From Perkinsus olseni (lineage: Eukaryota; Perkinsozoa; Perkinsida; Perkinsidae), in assembly GCA_013115135.1 (NCBI GenBank), contig JABANP010000070.1, forward strand, positions 107,306 through 171,305: a stretch of DNA of 64,000 bases. Reading direction: 5' to 3'. Under the pieces are notes generated by a model that was given only the letters and a program-made list of their open reading frames with translations, ran no database searches and was not told the origin of the DNA. Below are positions 9,827 through 21,501 of the stretch, piece after piece. How positions within the stretch are numbered: the first letter of the stretch is position 1; the number at the start of each line of letters is the position of its first letter. A program made the translations under genes and the position numbers.

Positions 9827-9844
9827 GTTGGCGGACGGGCCAAC
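9827..9844 (-). other. Putative primer-binding site, forms a hairpin
   Basis: Immediately inside the 5' LTR the minus strand reads GTTGGCCCGTCCGCCAAC. It contains TGG two bases in, as expected for pairing with a tRNA CCA end, but I could not assign a tRNA. The 18 nt are also a perfect 6-bp inverted repeat (GTTGGC/GCCAAC), which could indicate a structured or self-priming start. Confidence 0.4.
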
Positions 9845-10096
9845 TGTAATCCACAAAAGAATCCACGAAAGACTCTAAATGCAATCGATCCTTTGACGCA
9901 TACACATACAAGCTGCGCTTAACACTCTCGCGCCCGCCAAATACTGTCTATCTGTCTACCTTGCACGCACGGGCCGCACAGTCAAAAAGTTAAAGCAGCA
10001 AGTAAGGCCGAACGGAGTCGATTTACATATAGCGAACAATCGATATCTCGCAGCTAGAACACTGGCCAACAGGAGCGGGCAGATCCTCCTGCCACA
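9845..10096 (-). repeat. 5' LTR, 252 bp
   Basis: The repeat 9862-10096 can be extended to 9845, giving a 252-bp LTR that starts TGT and ends ACA on either strand, the usual TG...CA ends. The extension to 9845 rests on this terminal rule and on the putative primer-binding site next to it, because the matching part of the other LTR is not in the window. Confidence 0.85.
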
Positions 10097-10205
10097 CGTG
10101 GTGATAAGCTAAAGCGAGCCTCACTCGGTGAGGCCTAGACGACGATTCGGGCAAGTTGAGGACGAGTGGAATACTTTCCTCTCAGGTTTAACTCCACGTG
10201 TTATC

Positions 10206-10228
10206 GTGTGTTGTTTCTGCTTCTCTAG
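10206..10228 (+). promoter_or_regulatory. Pyrimidine tract plus AG just before ATG of transporter A (possible trans-splice acceptor)
   Basis: TGTTTCTGCTTCTCTAG ends one base before the ATG. The same stretch is conserved upstream of gene C (21502-21524). In dinoflagellates and Perkinsus, spliced-leader addition uses such an AG acceptor; whether it operates here is inference. Confidence 0.35.
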
Positions 10229-10229
10229 T

Positions 10230-12142
10230 ATGGTAGCCCTGAAGAATATCCTCCTCATCCCCGACAGACCTCGTAAAGGTCCTCTCTCTGAAGAAGAATA
10301 CTACAAACTTAAGCCACTCAGAAAGCTCATGTACAGACTGAAGTATCACCCAAGGAGGATTATGGATCTATTCCTCCTTTTCTCTAGCCTACTGATAGAA
10401 TGGTTGGCTAACACGATGTTGGCACCAATGACACCTTGGTAAGTCCACAGGCTTCGTGGAGCCTGCCAGAACTGTACCCATTGTGACAGGTATGTCGCAA
10501 AGCTGGCTCCGAATATGAATCAGGGCAACGGTACCTCCATCTTGATGGCATCCTATGCTGTGGGAACGTTCTGTTCCTCCTTGGTGACCGGCCCTTTGTC
10601 CGACCGAATTGGTCGTCGTCCAGTCATTATTGGTGCTATGACCATCTTTATGGTATCGCAATTCCTCGTCGCCAACGCCTGGGATTTGGGGAGCTTCGCC
10701 GGTTTCCGTGCAATGGGAGGCGTCGCTGCTGGTAGGCTTGGCCCTGCTGTGGTGTGATGATGAACCCCCTCTCTAGGTACTCGTCCTGTTATCATGGCCT
10801 TTATCATCGACAGTAGTCGACCTGCTGATATGAAAATGTATGGCGTCTTCTTCGGACTGTGCGTGGTGGTTGGACAGGCAATTGGCCCTAGCATTGGTAC
10901 GACGGGAGGGGATCGTTTTGACGGAAGGGGATAGTGCTAAACCGAGTTCGGGTTCCGAGAATGAATACTCTCTTTTGCCGAGAGAAAGGCTTGTTATGAG
11001 TTTCCATTCAGGCGGAGCGTTGTCTGAAGTAACCCTATCATTCCCATTCTACTTCGTCGGAGTGCTCGGAGCGATTCTGGTATTACTACTTCTCTTCTTC
11101 CTCACCGAATCGTTGGAGAAGGACGAGAATGGTATGCCCATTCGAAAGTCGGGCGGTCCACAAGTTGTAATGGCGAAGAATAAGTTCCTCTGGCCGACCG
11201 TCGCCTGCATGGCCGTAGCAGCTTTCGCCGGACAGTAAGCCGTCTCTCTCAAAGATCATATTCGTGAGCATGGCTCCGCCTCCTGCCTTCAGATATATCG
11301 AGATTAACTGGTCAACGGTATTTGGCTTACTCGGCTCTGAGCAGTATCATCTCAATCCCAGTGAGAACGGAGGTGTCCTCAGTATTGGAGTTCTGGCTAT
11401 GATTGCAGTGAATATTCTCTACATGCCCATAACTCGTAAGTCGTATAGCGGCTGTCTCTGCCGTGCCCGGATAGCTGTCGTTTCAGGTTTCGTTGAGCCC
11501 GCTTTGCTGGCTTGCATTGGCTTGTTCGTTTCCTGCCTTATTGTGATCGTGCCGTTCATAGACAATTTGGTAGGAGTCATCTTCTTGGGTATGGCACTTC
11601 AAGGAGGAGGTAGGAGGTGGGGGATCGAACTCGGGTCGTCACGTGCTTAATCACGCTGTCTCCCCTGCTGAGTCACTTTTATATTCAGCCGCCTGCTACT
11701 TTGCTGGTATGGCGTACTTCTCGGCGAACGTCTGTCCGCCCAAGAAACGAGGGCTCGTCAACTCTGCTATTATGGGTTCTGCCAATTCTGGTAAGCGCAC
11801 AACCGGGTGTCATGCTTGGTGAAATCTAGTGACTTTTTTCAGGCGGAATTTTTGGCCCTTTTGCTGCTGGTAACCTGTATGATGTGGGTCCAGCATATCC
11901 CTTCTATCTTTCCGTTGTTATATCCTGTATTGGAGCACTAGCCTGTAAGCGTCGAGTACTGGCATGTCGACAGATATTCCCGGCTTGAGCCCTCAGTTTC
12001 GGTGAGATGACTTCGGGCCTTCCTGTCAGGTCTTGGTATTAAGGCGGGTATAATATACCAACAAAAACTGAACAAGAAAGCTGTACAAGACCTGGCTGTC
12101 GAGACTCAGTCTAATGACACAGCAGCTTCAGTTTCGCCATGA
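10230..12142 (+). CDS. Major facilitator superfamily transporter A (9 exons, 458 aa)
   Basis: Exons 10230-10438, 10490-10731, 10777-10896, 11012-11234, 11293-11435, 11487-11609, 11689-11790, 11843-11944, 12030-12142; all introns GT-AG and phases agree (total 1377 nt). The product has about 12 hydrophobic segments. The MFS motif A GPLSDRIGRRP (about residues 104-114) lies between TM2 and TM3, and a charged central loop (LTESLEKDENGMPIRK) separates the two halves. Substrate unknown. Exon boundaries match paralogues B and C position for position. Intron 6 is an antisense tRNA-like sequence. The start ATG is preceded by a conserved pyrimidine-AG tract. Proline and glycine signatures typical of drug:H+ antiporters are not distinct enough to name a subfamily. 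Confidence 0.88.
11610..11688 (-). repeat. Antisense tRNA-like intron (transporter A, intron 6)
   Basis: The 79-nt intron, read on the minus strand, has an A-box-like TGACTCAGCAGG, a 5-bp anticodon-like hairpin (GCGTG/CACGT) and a B-box GTTCGATCCC ending just inside the 5' splice site. Almost the whole intron is accounted for by this tRNA-like sequence. It is degenerate in the T-stem and acceptor stem, so it is not a functional tRNA. Confidence 0.65.
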
Positions 12143-12360
12143 ATGATCGCGGTGATGCGATCGGTGTATCGGATTGTCTAGTCCCTACAAGTTAGCTGCC
12201 TTCGTGTTGCTGTTAGCAGCACTATTAGATTCTCTTGGTTCGAAGAGACGTTCGTCCGAGCGGAGTTGACCGCTCAGTTCCCGCGGAAGGGTTGACTTCC
12301 ATTTCTTCCTTTGGCACTGTCTTTCGTGAGGATATTCGTCCTTGACCCGATGCTTACTCG
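12143..12360 (+). repeat. Conserved 3' flank of transporter A
   Basis: Closely similar to the 3' flank of gene C (23861-24075), including a shared block starting CGGTGTATCGGATTGTCTAG. Presumably 3' UTR and transcription-end region copied with the gene. Confidence 0.7.
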
Positions 12361-12657
12361 TTTCTCCCAGCATCGTGTGCTTTTGAGTTTGTCTTCATTT
12401 CATCTCGGGAGTATGTGTGGTTTGACGACCTTCTCATTGACTAGCACCGGGGCCTCCTAGAAATAGTCTTCTCAGCTGGAGGCGGTAGGAGCAGTAGCGA
12501 GATTCGTACTATTATTGCTTGTGTCAAAATTCGAAGATTACTATTATTTCGTGGACCAACATTTATTCAGAATGATCAGTGTGAAGTGTCGTTCAAATCA
12601 GGCCCATGCTAGCAGTCATGAAGTGGGTGTAGACAAACCTGTCTCTTCTTTGTACCG

Positions 12658-15600
12658 ATGAGCATCAGCAAGGAGTTCCGGAGGATATTGCCGATTCCAG
12701 ATGGGGGCAGCGATGGTCCGATGCCCCCGAATGACTATTATAACCTCAATCATTGGAGGAGGCTACTCTATCGACTTAAATACAGACCAAGGCGTGTGGT
12801 GGACTTGACTATGATATTCTTTAGTATCTTCCTCGAGTGGCTGGGAAGTACACTCTTGGCACCTGTCACTCCATGGTAATATCATCGTCGGGGCATGTGC
12901 TTACGATTTCTTCCTGAGTGAACAACTCAGCAGATGTTCAAAATTTGATGGGAGGGGTCGATGGAAAAAACACCTGTTTTTTGTGTGTTTTTTGTGTGTG
13001 TTTTGTTTTCGTTACACACCGTGTGTATAATGTGAGTGCCGATCCTGAACTGCCTCGGCGTCTCGGCCTGGACTGATCCGTCACGATGGGGTGTAGCGGC
13101 GGTTGTGATCATGTGCTTCAAAAACCGTACGTGCGTGTTCAGGTATATCGAGGATCTAGCTCCGGATATGAATCAAGGTACGGCTGCCTCCATTCTTATG
13201 GCTGCCTACGCTGTTGGGACATTCCTTGCATCTCTTGTTACCGGACCACTCAGTGATAGGTAGTCATTGGGAGGGCTCCTTCGATCTCTGCTAAGCCTTT
13301 TCGGTAATTATATTTCGAGTCGAACTTTTCAACACTCGAGGAGTTTCTTCTGTCTACGCGAACACGCGGTCTGCCCGATCGACGGACTACTGGTTTCTGT
13401 TCACAACTCGCAGAATGACGCAGAAATAGGTGTAACAAAAATGTTCATCGCAGGTCCGTAGTTGAGAGGGTTGTAACTGTATAGCGTTATTGTAGTCCTC
13501 TCCCTACTCCATTCCGTCGAATGGTTTACGGACCGTAAAAAAGAAATGAAAAGAGAAGATCCGGAGTCGGGCTGGTGAAAAACAGCGCTCTTCCTCGCCG
13601 CTCAGTCATACGGCACTGGTTACTCAAGGGATTGTTCGTTACTCTCAGGCTCGGTCGCCGTCCAGTGTTCCTCACAGCCATGACCATCTATACTGTAGCA
13701 CAGTTCCTCATGGCCAATGCTTGGGATATTGGCAGCTTTGCAGGGTTCCGGGCCATGGCTGGTGTAGCTGCTGGTAATGGTCGGGGGTGGCCCTGCTACC
13801 GAGAATCACACGAAACCGCGTCGTTTACCCGTGAGTAGAAATTCGGAACGTGGGGAACAAGTTTGCTATAGCGTCTGAATCGACGATCTAGATTTGCTTC
13901 GTGTCATATCTTATGAGTACTCGGAATATTCCCGTATAAATCACCATGCAAATCCAAGGCTCGGTGGTGCCAAAGCTCTGCGCCGCCCTGGTATGCTCAG
14001 ACGAGCTGTCAGCCTGTGGTAGTCCGGTTCGAGCGGAGATCGGGGAGGCTCTGGGAAGTGGCAACCGACGATCCCGATTGTCGCGTGTTCGTCGAGATCG
14101 ATCAAGGTCTGAACCTTGGAGTGAGCCCACATGTACCCCGGACACGGGTGTACCCTGCGGCGAAGCTGAAGAAGCACCTTGACAAGTCTATGGAGGTTTT
14201 CAATCTCAATCGAGCGTACCGGAACTTCTCCTCGGTTGAACTGCAGCCTGAGATCTGCCGGGTGATACTACATGGAGGGGTTGCTCTTGGGCGCATGAGA
14301 CGGGGCCAAGATGGCACTCATGCCAAAAAAGCGACCGGGGGTATAGGCTGATAGAGGACCATTCTCGATCAGGCCTGAAGGTCAGACCTTTAACGACCTG
14401 CGCAAGCTCAGCGAAACGTGTTCATTACCGTGAAGCCGTAGAAGATATTCGTATCGACCTATCTGATCTGCAGCAGCTGCCCATCTGATCTCGCCAGAGT
14501 ACTCCGTGTTCGTGCGGTCGCGATACCTGATACTCTGATACTAATCATTTTGCGTCGTTGGCCAGGGTTAATCCCAAAATTTTTCGATAGAAAGTCCTCG
14601 GGAGCGCATCATAATTTTGTAAGGCCCGTGTAAAGCAGGTTGCTGAGCTTTCACCAGGTACTCGACCGTGCATTATGGCATATCTTACAGACAGTAGCCG
14701 GCCTATCGACATGAAAATGTACGGCGTTTTCATGGGGCTGTTTGTGGTTGTCGGACAAAGCTTGGGACCGGCAATTGGTAATATTCAGGGCTTCGGTGGA
14801 GCTGATTTTGCTGACCCGACCGGACCGATGTTCTTCTCTCTTTCACACGGAAAAATTCGAGAACATCCATGGCTCTCTGGGAATTAGCAGTGGAGTTTCT
14901 CTCGTCGTGATGTGAAGAACACTACTTTCGCATATTACATTGCGATTCTTCTGGTCCTTTCACTTTTTTCGCGAAAAGGCAGTGCGTCACGTATTACGCG
15001 GGGAGCAATTCCAGGGAGCGTGTGATGGGGAATGAGGTATCCACATTCCGCCTTAGAAGTCCGCAAGACTCGCGTGATCAAAATTGGGTTGCTGGTCACT
15101 GACCCCGTTAGGTTTTCTCTGCAGCCATGAACATCTCGTGCTGTTCTCAGGTGGCGCTCTGGCCAGTGTGACTCTTTCTTTCCCATTCTATTTCATCGGC
15201 GTTATCTCCGCGGCTCTGCTGGTATTTATGTATCTCTTTTTGAGAGAGTCCTTGGTGAAAGACGAGCATGGTATGCCGATCAATAAATTCGCCAGTCCCG
15301 AAGAGAAGGACCCGCCGACTAACAAGTTCCTTTGGCCGACCGTTGCCTGTCTGGCTACGGCATCTTTCTCTGGGCAGTAGGTCGGGGGCAAGGGGCGACG
15401 GTTTCTCCGATTTCTAATCGAGTGTAATACTCGGGCAGAAAGCTATTACTGAGACTGCGACGGTTTTCCACCAGCGATAATCGCACTGATTGCAACTCAC
15501 TGGCCCGATCCTACCAGAGTCCCACATTACTACGTAGATGCTTCTATTGAACACCGGGCTGCATGCGCCTCGGTCTGTGGCAGTAGGGGTTTTAGGTCAG

Positions 15601-17250
15601 AATGATTCTATCAGATACCTTCAAATCAACTGGTCCACTGTCTGCGGCTTGGTGGGTGCCGATCAATATCATTTGTCCACGTCGGCGAACGGCGGGCTCC
15701 TGGGCATTCAGGCCATCGCCTCCATCGTGGTCAACTGTATCTATCTTCCTCTCACCCGTAGGTGAATAGTCTCGGTGTCGTCGCCTTTTACTCCGCCCTC
15801 TCAGATGTCCTGGGATCGGCGTTGCTGGGATCGATTGGTATGCTCATCGCGATCGGCATTGTCGGAGTTCCATTCATAGACAGCCTCGTTGGGGTTATTT
15901 TCCTGGGTATGTGTATTCAGGCTGGAAGTAAGCATTATTTACTGCGGGCGGAATTCTAGCTGGTTGGAATAATCGTTCGTTACGCTCCTCGTGAGCGAGG
16001 CCCGCCGCCATGCTGAGGCAGTCGTCTCGTTCGGAAACTCTACTAGCTGAATTTCTTCGACTCGCTAAGAGAGTTGGCAATGGGCCAGAGACAGTCTACG
16101 AGAGAAAGACTGTCCACTGGAGTCGAGGGAGATAGACACATACCTATAGCGCAGTGTCTAGTGGTAGCTAGTTGTAGAGGAGAGTGGGCGAGTAGTCATG
16201 ACACGACTGTCATGTAGGGTGAAGGAATGAGCGTATGAAAGATGGTAGAAGACTTCGACGAACTCGTGGACTAAAAGTGCTTCACAGCATGAACGATTGT
16301 AAAGCACCGATTATCGTGTTTCTACCAGTCGTGTGAGCAGCTCATTATCGTCTTCCTTTCAGCTGCCCTGTACTTCGCTGGTATGGCCTACTTCAACTCT
16401 GTCATAGCCCCTCCGAAAAAAAGAGGACTCATCAATTCCTGTGTGATGGGCGCTGCCAATGTTGGTAAGCGTCCTCAGGCGAGAAGCCTCATTTGCCTTC
16501 GCTCAGTGTGATTTATAGAGCAGCATCGCCTGCTTGAAACAGTGTACAGGCCAGGGGTGAGTATTGTGCTCTTTTATTCAGGTGGAATTGTGGGGCCTCT
16601 GGTCGGTGGTGATCTCTACGATCTCGATCCGACCTACCCGTTCTACCTCAGCGTCATACTCTCTTGTGTGGGCTCACTTGCATGTAAGAATCTTTGCTGT
16701 GCGATGCTATCCTTCACTCTTTCATAGTCAACATAAGATACGCGGAAATCACTCGGAGCGTCCGACGGGGGTTGAGCCGGGCTCGTACATTCGCCTTCTC
16801 GTTGGTTCGTGGCAGTATCGCCGGAAAACTAATACCACTGTGGGGGAGACACCCCCAAATCCATTTCAATCAGCAAGGGCTTCTGCCCTGCCGGTCATAA
16901 AGCGCTGGCCCCTCCGATAGACTAGTGATGTCGCCCATTTTCGTCGTTGAACTCCCTCCCTGGCTGGACCATCACCGGCTCTCCGAATCAGCCTTATTTT
17001 TTCATTTGTCGAAGAAATCATATCGAGCTGGTAGCATGGTGATGGTAAGACTCTTTGCTTCTCAGGTTTGGGTATCCATTTCGGTATCAAACATCAGCTG
17101 AAGCTGTTCAAACAAGCAGCTGCGTCGGCTCCCACGATGAAGCCTGCGGTGACGGATGAGAGACCGCCGTGGAATCAGGGCGACACAGAGCCTAAAAACC
17201 CTTCATCGACGGACATAGACGACTCTGATTCTACAGAAACTGCGATTTGA
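12658..17250 (+). CDS. Major facilitator superfamily transporter B (10 exons, 486 aa)
   Basis: Exons 12658-12875, 13143-13259, 13649-13773, 14658-14777, 15151-15376, 15615-15757, 15805-15927, 16363-16464, 16582-16683, 17066-17250 (1461 nt, phases consistent). It has the same 12-segment MFS fold as A and C but is more diverged, with a different N-terminus (MSISKEFRRILPIPDGG) and a longer hydrophilic C-terminus rich in Asp/Thr/Pro. Motif A (GPLSDRLGRRP) is split by an extra intron (13260-13648) absent from A and C. Introns are much longer (up to 884 nt). Substrate unknown; an integral membrane solute carrier is the safe call. Confidence 0.86.
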
Positions 17251-17741
17251 TCTTTTCTTTGTTGTTGTACCTTGGCGGAAACTCCGGTGTCTTCGGAGAA
17301 CCGCTGTTGCTTCCTATCGACCTTGACTGACGATCTTCATCCGGCTGGGTGGTGTTCACCACCGTCACTTCATGCAATACTAAACTTGTTCATATACTGA
17401 GAAACCTTCCTTCTTTTTGATCTTCTTGTTGTAATGAAATATGCAGTTTCGCGTTCTTTGCTGAAGGAGATTTTCTCGCGCCATGATTCTTGTGCGAGTT
17501 ATCAATTGAATCATGTAAACTCCAGGCATAATTTGAGGGTGGGGTGATCGGAGCTGCTGTTGCTTCTCCGTGCCTGTTTTTAGTTAACGCAAGATCGATG
17601 GAGTTGGTAGAGTATTCTTGTAAGCTTACTGTATCGTGAGGAATTTGCAGCGTACGCATGCGCAGGAGGCGACTGGTGCTTCCTTATCGCATGTCGAACG
17701 AATACGATACGGAAACTGGTTTGATGAGTTCAATCGAATAT
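17251..17741. other. 3' flank of transporter B
   Basis: No gene seen. Part of it (about 17400-17620) resembles 19680-19870, so it was duplicated together with a piece of gene B. Confidence 0.5.
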
Positions 17742-18030
17742 ACTCTGCAAAATTGTGCTGATCCGAGGGAGAGAGATCCAGTCTTGTACAAAATTATGCT
17801 GATCCAGTAGCAAAGACGAGGGGAGAGATCCAGTCTTGTCCAAAATTGTGATGATCCTGTAGCAAAGACGAGGGGGAGAGATCCAGTCTTGTACAAAATT
17901 ATGCTGATCCGAGGGAAAGAGATCCAGTCTTGTACAAAATTGTGCTGATCCGAGGGAAAGAGATCCAGTCTTGTGCAAAGTTGTACTGATCCAGTAGCAA
18001 AGAAGAGGAGAAGAGATCCAGTCGTGCTCG
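17742..18030. repeat. Minisatellite with two interleaved unit lengths
   Basis: Units begin AGAGATCCAGTCTTGTACAA and come in a short form of about 41 bp and a longer form of about 52 bp that adds a CAGTAGCAAAGACGAGG block. About six units are visible with a few substitutions each. Confidence 0.88.
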
Positions 18031-18182
18031 AGTACGTCGCGAGGCTTGCGGCGCGAGCGACTAATCAAGTGGGCGAATATCGAAGTGGAGGAAACGGATT
18101 CACGCTATATATTAGTTAACGTAGAGCCATCCATCCGGAAACCACTTGCGGTGCCGTCGTCCCGCCTCTACGCCACTCTCCT

Positions 18183-19510
18183 TCATGCCAAGAGAAGAAT
18201 ACGGCTATCAAAGCTGCCGTTGGCACCTGCAACGCCGTCGCCGTCATTAACATCGCCACCGGCACCGCCAGTATCGCCTTGGCCGCCATTACCGTCTTTG
18301 CCGCCAAGATTAACACCGTCGCCGTCACCGCCGTCACCGCCATCACCGCCGTCGCCGCCATTATCATTGCCACCGGCACCGCCGTCACCGCCGCCACCGC
18401 CATTGTTATCGCCACCGAGGCCGCCATTACCACCAGCGCCGCCATTATCATTGCCACCGTCACCGCCGTCGCCGCCGATACCGCCACCAATTCCGCCACC
18501 GGCGCCGCCAGTACCGCCAGTACCGCCTTGGCCGCCATTATCATCGCCACCGCGGCCGCCATTACCGCCTTGGCCGCCAAGATTAAGAAGACTTTCGCCG
18601 TCGCCGTCACCGCCGTCACCGCCATCACCGCCGTCCCCGCCATCATCATTGCCACCGGCACCGCCGTTACCGCCGCCACCGCCAAAGTTATCGCCACCGA
18701 GGCCGCCATTACCACCGGCGCCGCCATTATCATTGCCACCGTCGCCGCCGTCACCGCCGATATCGCCACCAATTCGGCCACCGGCACCGCCACTGCCGCC
18801 TTGGCCGCCATTATCATCGCCACCGCGGCCGCCATCACCGCCGTCGCCACCATCATTGTCACCACCGTCACCGCCTACACCGCCGTCACCGCCATTATCA
18901 TTGCCACCGGCACCGCCTACACCGCCGTCACCGCCACCTTCACTGCCACCGAGGCCGCCATTACCGCCGTTGCCGCCAGAATTATTGCCACCGTCACCAC
19001 CTACACCGCCATTACCGCCATTATCATTGCCACCGGCACCGCCACTACCGCCTTGGCCGCCATTATCAGAGCCACCGCTGCCGCCATTACCGCCTCGGCC
19101 GCCAATATCATTGCCACCGCGGCCGCCATTGCCGCCGTCGCCGCCACGATTAGCGCCACCGTCGCCGCCGAAACCGCCGTCGCCGCCATTATTATTGCCG
19201 CCGGCACCGCCACTACCGCCTTGGCCGCCAGTCCCACTGCCACCGCGGCCTCCATTACCGCCGTTGCCACCATCATTATCACCACCGTCACCGCCTCTAA
19301 AATCGCCACCGGCACCGCCACTACCGCCTTGGCCGCCATTATCATTGCCACCTCGGCCGCCAGCACCGCCGTCGCCGCCATTAGTTTCGCCACCATCGCC
19401 GCCGGCACCGCCGTCGTCGCCACCATCGCCACTGCCTCCGTCACCGCCGATACCGCCTTGACCGCCATTATTATCACCACCATCGCCTCCGTCGCCGCCG
19501 TTGCATGGCG
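18183..19510. repeat. GCC/GGC-type coding-like repeat, open in several frames on both strands
   Basis: A 1.3-kb imperfect repeat of 9-mers built on CCGCCATTACCGCC-like units. The plus strand gives a Pro-rich frame of about 470 codons (PPAPPSPP...) and a Thr/Ala-rich frame of about 430. The minus strand gives a Gly-rich frame of about 458 codons (GGDGGDGGDNNGGQGG...) resembling glycine-rich or PGRS-type repeats. Higher-order blocks of roughly 280-300 bp recur. No frame has a convincing ATG and flanking unique coding sequence, so I cannot say which, if any, is translated. Confidence 0.8.
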
Positions 19511-19529
19511 GCCAAGCACGGCGCGCAAT

Positions 19530-19880
19530 AGGGAACGAGGTTTTCACATTTCGCCTCAAAAGTCCGCAAAACTCGCGTGATCAAAATTGGGTTGCTGTTC
19601 GTTGACCCCGTTAGTTTTCTCTGCGGCCATGACCAACTCGTGCTGTTCTCAAGTGGCACTCTGGCCGAGCGCCACCTGAGATTTTCTTGATCTGGGATTA
19701 GAAAGATGTTCTTTGCTGAGGGGAGATTTCCCGTTTTGTGGTTCTTGTGCGAGTCTAAAATGGATTCATGCGAAACGCCGGGCAGTGTGTGGTTTGGGGA
19801 GATCGGAACTGTTGTTGCTCCTTCGTTGCTGTTTGCAGTCAACGCAACATGATTGGAGAAGACGGAGATGACTCTCTCGA
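19530..19880 (+). pseudogene. Decayed duplicate of transporter B fragments
   Basis: 19530-19667 matches the end of gene B intron 4 and the first bases of exon 5 (about 15030-15170): shared stretches include GACTCGCGTGATCAAAATTGGGTTGCTG (positions 19572 onward) and the following acceptor, where CAG/GTGGC has become CAAGTGGC. 19680-19870 then resembles the 3' flank of gene B (17400-17620). The intervening exons are missing, so this is a deleted tandem copy. Confidence 0.75.
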
Positions 19881-21480
19881 GGAGAATTCGCTGTGCTTGC
19901 ACAAGTTACGCATGGACCCTGCCGGGAGGGACTCCCTCCGAGGGAGTGAAAGGCTCCGGTCTGTTCCTTCAGCTCGTTATTACAGCATTCGGGCTAACTA
20001 AATAACGCAACACAAAGTTCGCCGTTAAATTGCTGGCATCGAATGAAACTAGGCCGGCGACGGCGTTGGATTTTCAACCGGTTGTTACTCATTATGCGCC
20101 GATCGTCTTGTGCATGCGTGCATAGCTTATTCCCCTCGAGAGGGAGTAAGTTTAGGAGGTAGAGAGACTTTACTCTCATTCTTTCGTTGACTATGAGCAA
20201 CAAGGAAGAAGCAACACTTCAGCGGATAAACGAGTGGTTTATCTAGATTAAAACCGGCGCGAAGAGATGCTATGTTATGTTGAGCGCACAACGGGACACT
20301 TAGTGTCCCGGGTGTGCCTCCCACGCTAGCAAGCTAGTGCCTCGTGCGTTATTCGAGCTGTTAGGTGCTCGATGACGGTTCGATTCGACGGGTGCCGTGC
20401 TCCCGACGCTCTCACTTTTTTAACCGAGGTCTTCGAGAGGCAACTTGTGCCTGCCGAACCACCTTTGCCATTAGTGGTATCGCTTTCGGCCCCGGCACAG
20501 TCTGCTTTCGCGTTACCCTGGCTGCCGTCGTGAGGTCCTGTCGATCTTCGCGACGCCAGTTGGGTGCCGCGCCTCGCCCCATCTCGGAGACCAGAGGTTT
20601 TATAACACGCACACGAATGCACAAGGGGGACGAGCCGTTCTTTCCCATCATGCGCAAGAAGCATAACACGCCCACAAGGAGGACCCTGTGGTTCCCTTCT
20701 TGCGTGGATTCTCTGTACCCTATGAGTGGAAGTGGAACGGGGGATAAAATTCATACGGCTGGGTCGAGCACCCAGATATGGATGATAGCTGCGATGGCAT
20801 GTTAACGTGTGTCGTCGTGAGTCCCCTAGTGGGGCTCACCTTGTCGAGGTGACAATCCGCCCAAAGGAATGATTAGTGGACGCCGCCAAGAGCAAAGTTT
20901 GGGTTTGCTTGGATTCTACGGAGAATGTCCGACAGTGCTCTTCGTTCTCTCTCGTAGATCGTAAAGCTATTTTTCAGTTTGCAGCAGCAAGTGTGAAATA
21001 GGATTCTACTCTCTCTCTCCCTGACCAGGGACGATACCGCCGAACGCGCGCGCCCAAGACTGTTCAATGAACAGTGTTCATGCGTGACGCGACGCCAGCG
21101 GGTCGGCCGTGTTAGTAGGGCACCCGCGCTGATTGACTCAACAACGCCTGGGATGGACTAAGTATAATGGGAACCAAAGCTCCTTCTATCCATTTCAGCC
21201 GATGGGTACGCACGCGAACACGGCGCATCCTTGCCCGCCGGCTGCCGAATCAGTCCTGCTACCCCTCGACGCGCTGCCGAACTTCGCCTGTTGGGAGACT
21301 GGTCTCATCGACGCAAACCATAGTTGCTGGCAGCGAATCAACACATCAGAGAAAGCAAAAACAACCTGAATAGAAAAGGTTGAGAACGTGATTGGTTTGA
21401 GAGTTCAACTCTCAGAGTTGCAGTAGCCTCGGATTCGTCGAAAGCTCGAATTGTCTTCGTTTTGGATGAACGTTTTTCTA
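19881..21480. other. Intergenic region without recognised gene
   Basis: Only short frames in conflicting orientations (for example 20365-20805 plus and 20326-20754 minus). A hairpin GGGACACTTAGTGTCCC occurs near 20293 and TGAACAGTGTTCA near 21068. No homology recognised. Confidence 0.5.
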
Positions 21481-21501
21481 CAGTTCACCCCACGTGTTAT
21501 C

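Larger units (their letters stand above)
1..10096 (-). mobile_element. Ty3/gypsy LTR retrotransposon, nearly full length
   Basis: Two identical direct repeats (1-235 and 9862-10096) flank a minus-strand coding block with gag, protease, reverse transcriptase, RNase H and integrase in that order. RT before integrase is the Ty3/gypsy (Metaviridae) arrangement. A pyrimidine run just inside the left repeat is the polypurine tract on the coding strand. The left end of the element, including about 17 bp of LTR, lies outside the window, so the target-site duplication cannot be checked. An extra long ORF sits between integrase and the 3' LTR. Identical LTRs imply recent insertion, yet pol and the extra ORF carry frameshifts. 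The insertion lies about 130 bp upstream of the ATG of transporter gene A. Confidence 0.95.

Noticed and set aside
13774..14657. Genes inside intron 3 of transporter B
   Set aside because: Short overlapping frames on both strands without motifs; the interval has matching splice sites and phases on both sides.
17742..18030. CRISPR-like array
   Set aside because: Units are contiguous tandem repeats without unique spacers, in a eukaryotic genome.
18279..19580. Thr/Ala-rich plus-strand ORF as a real protein
   Set aside because: It is one of several frames kept open by the same GCC repeat and has no supported start.
20326..20805. Protein gene on either strand
   Set aside because: Frames of about 145 codons on opposite strands overlap fully, no recognisable domain, no paralogue support.
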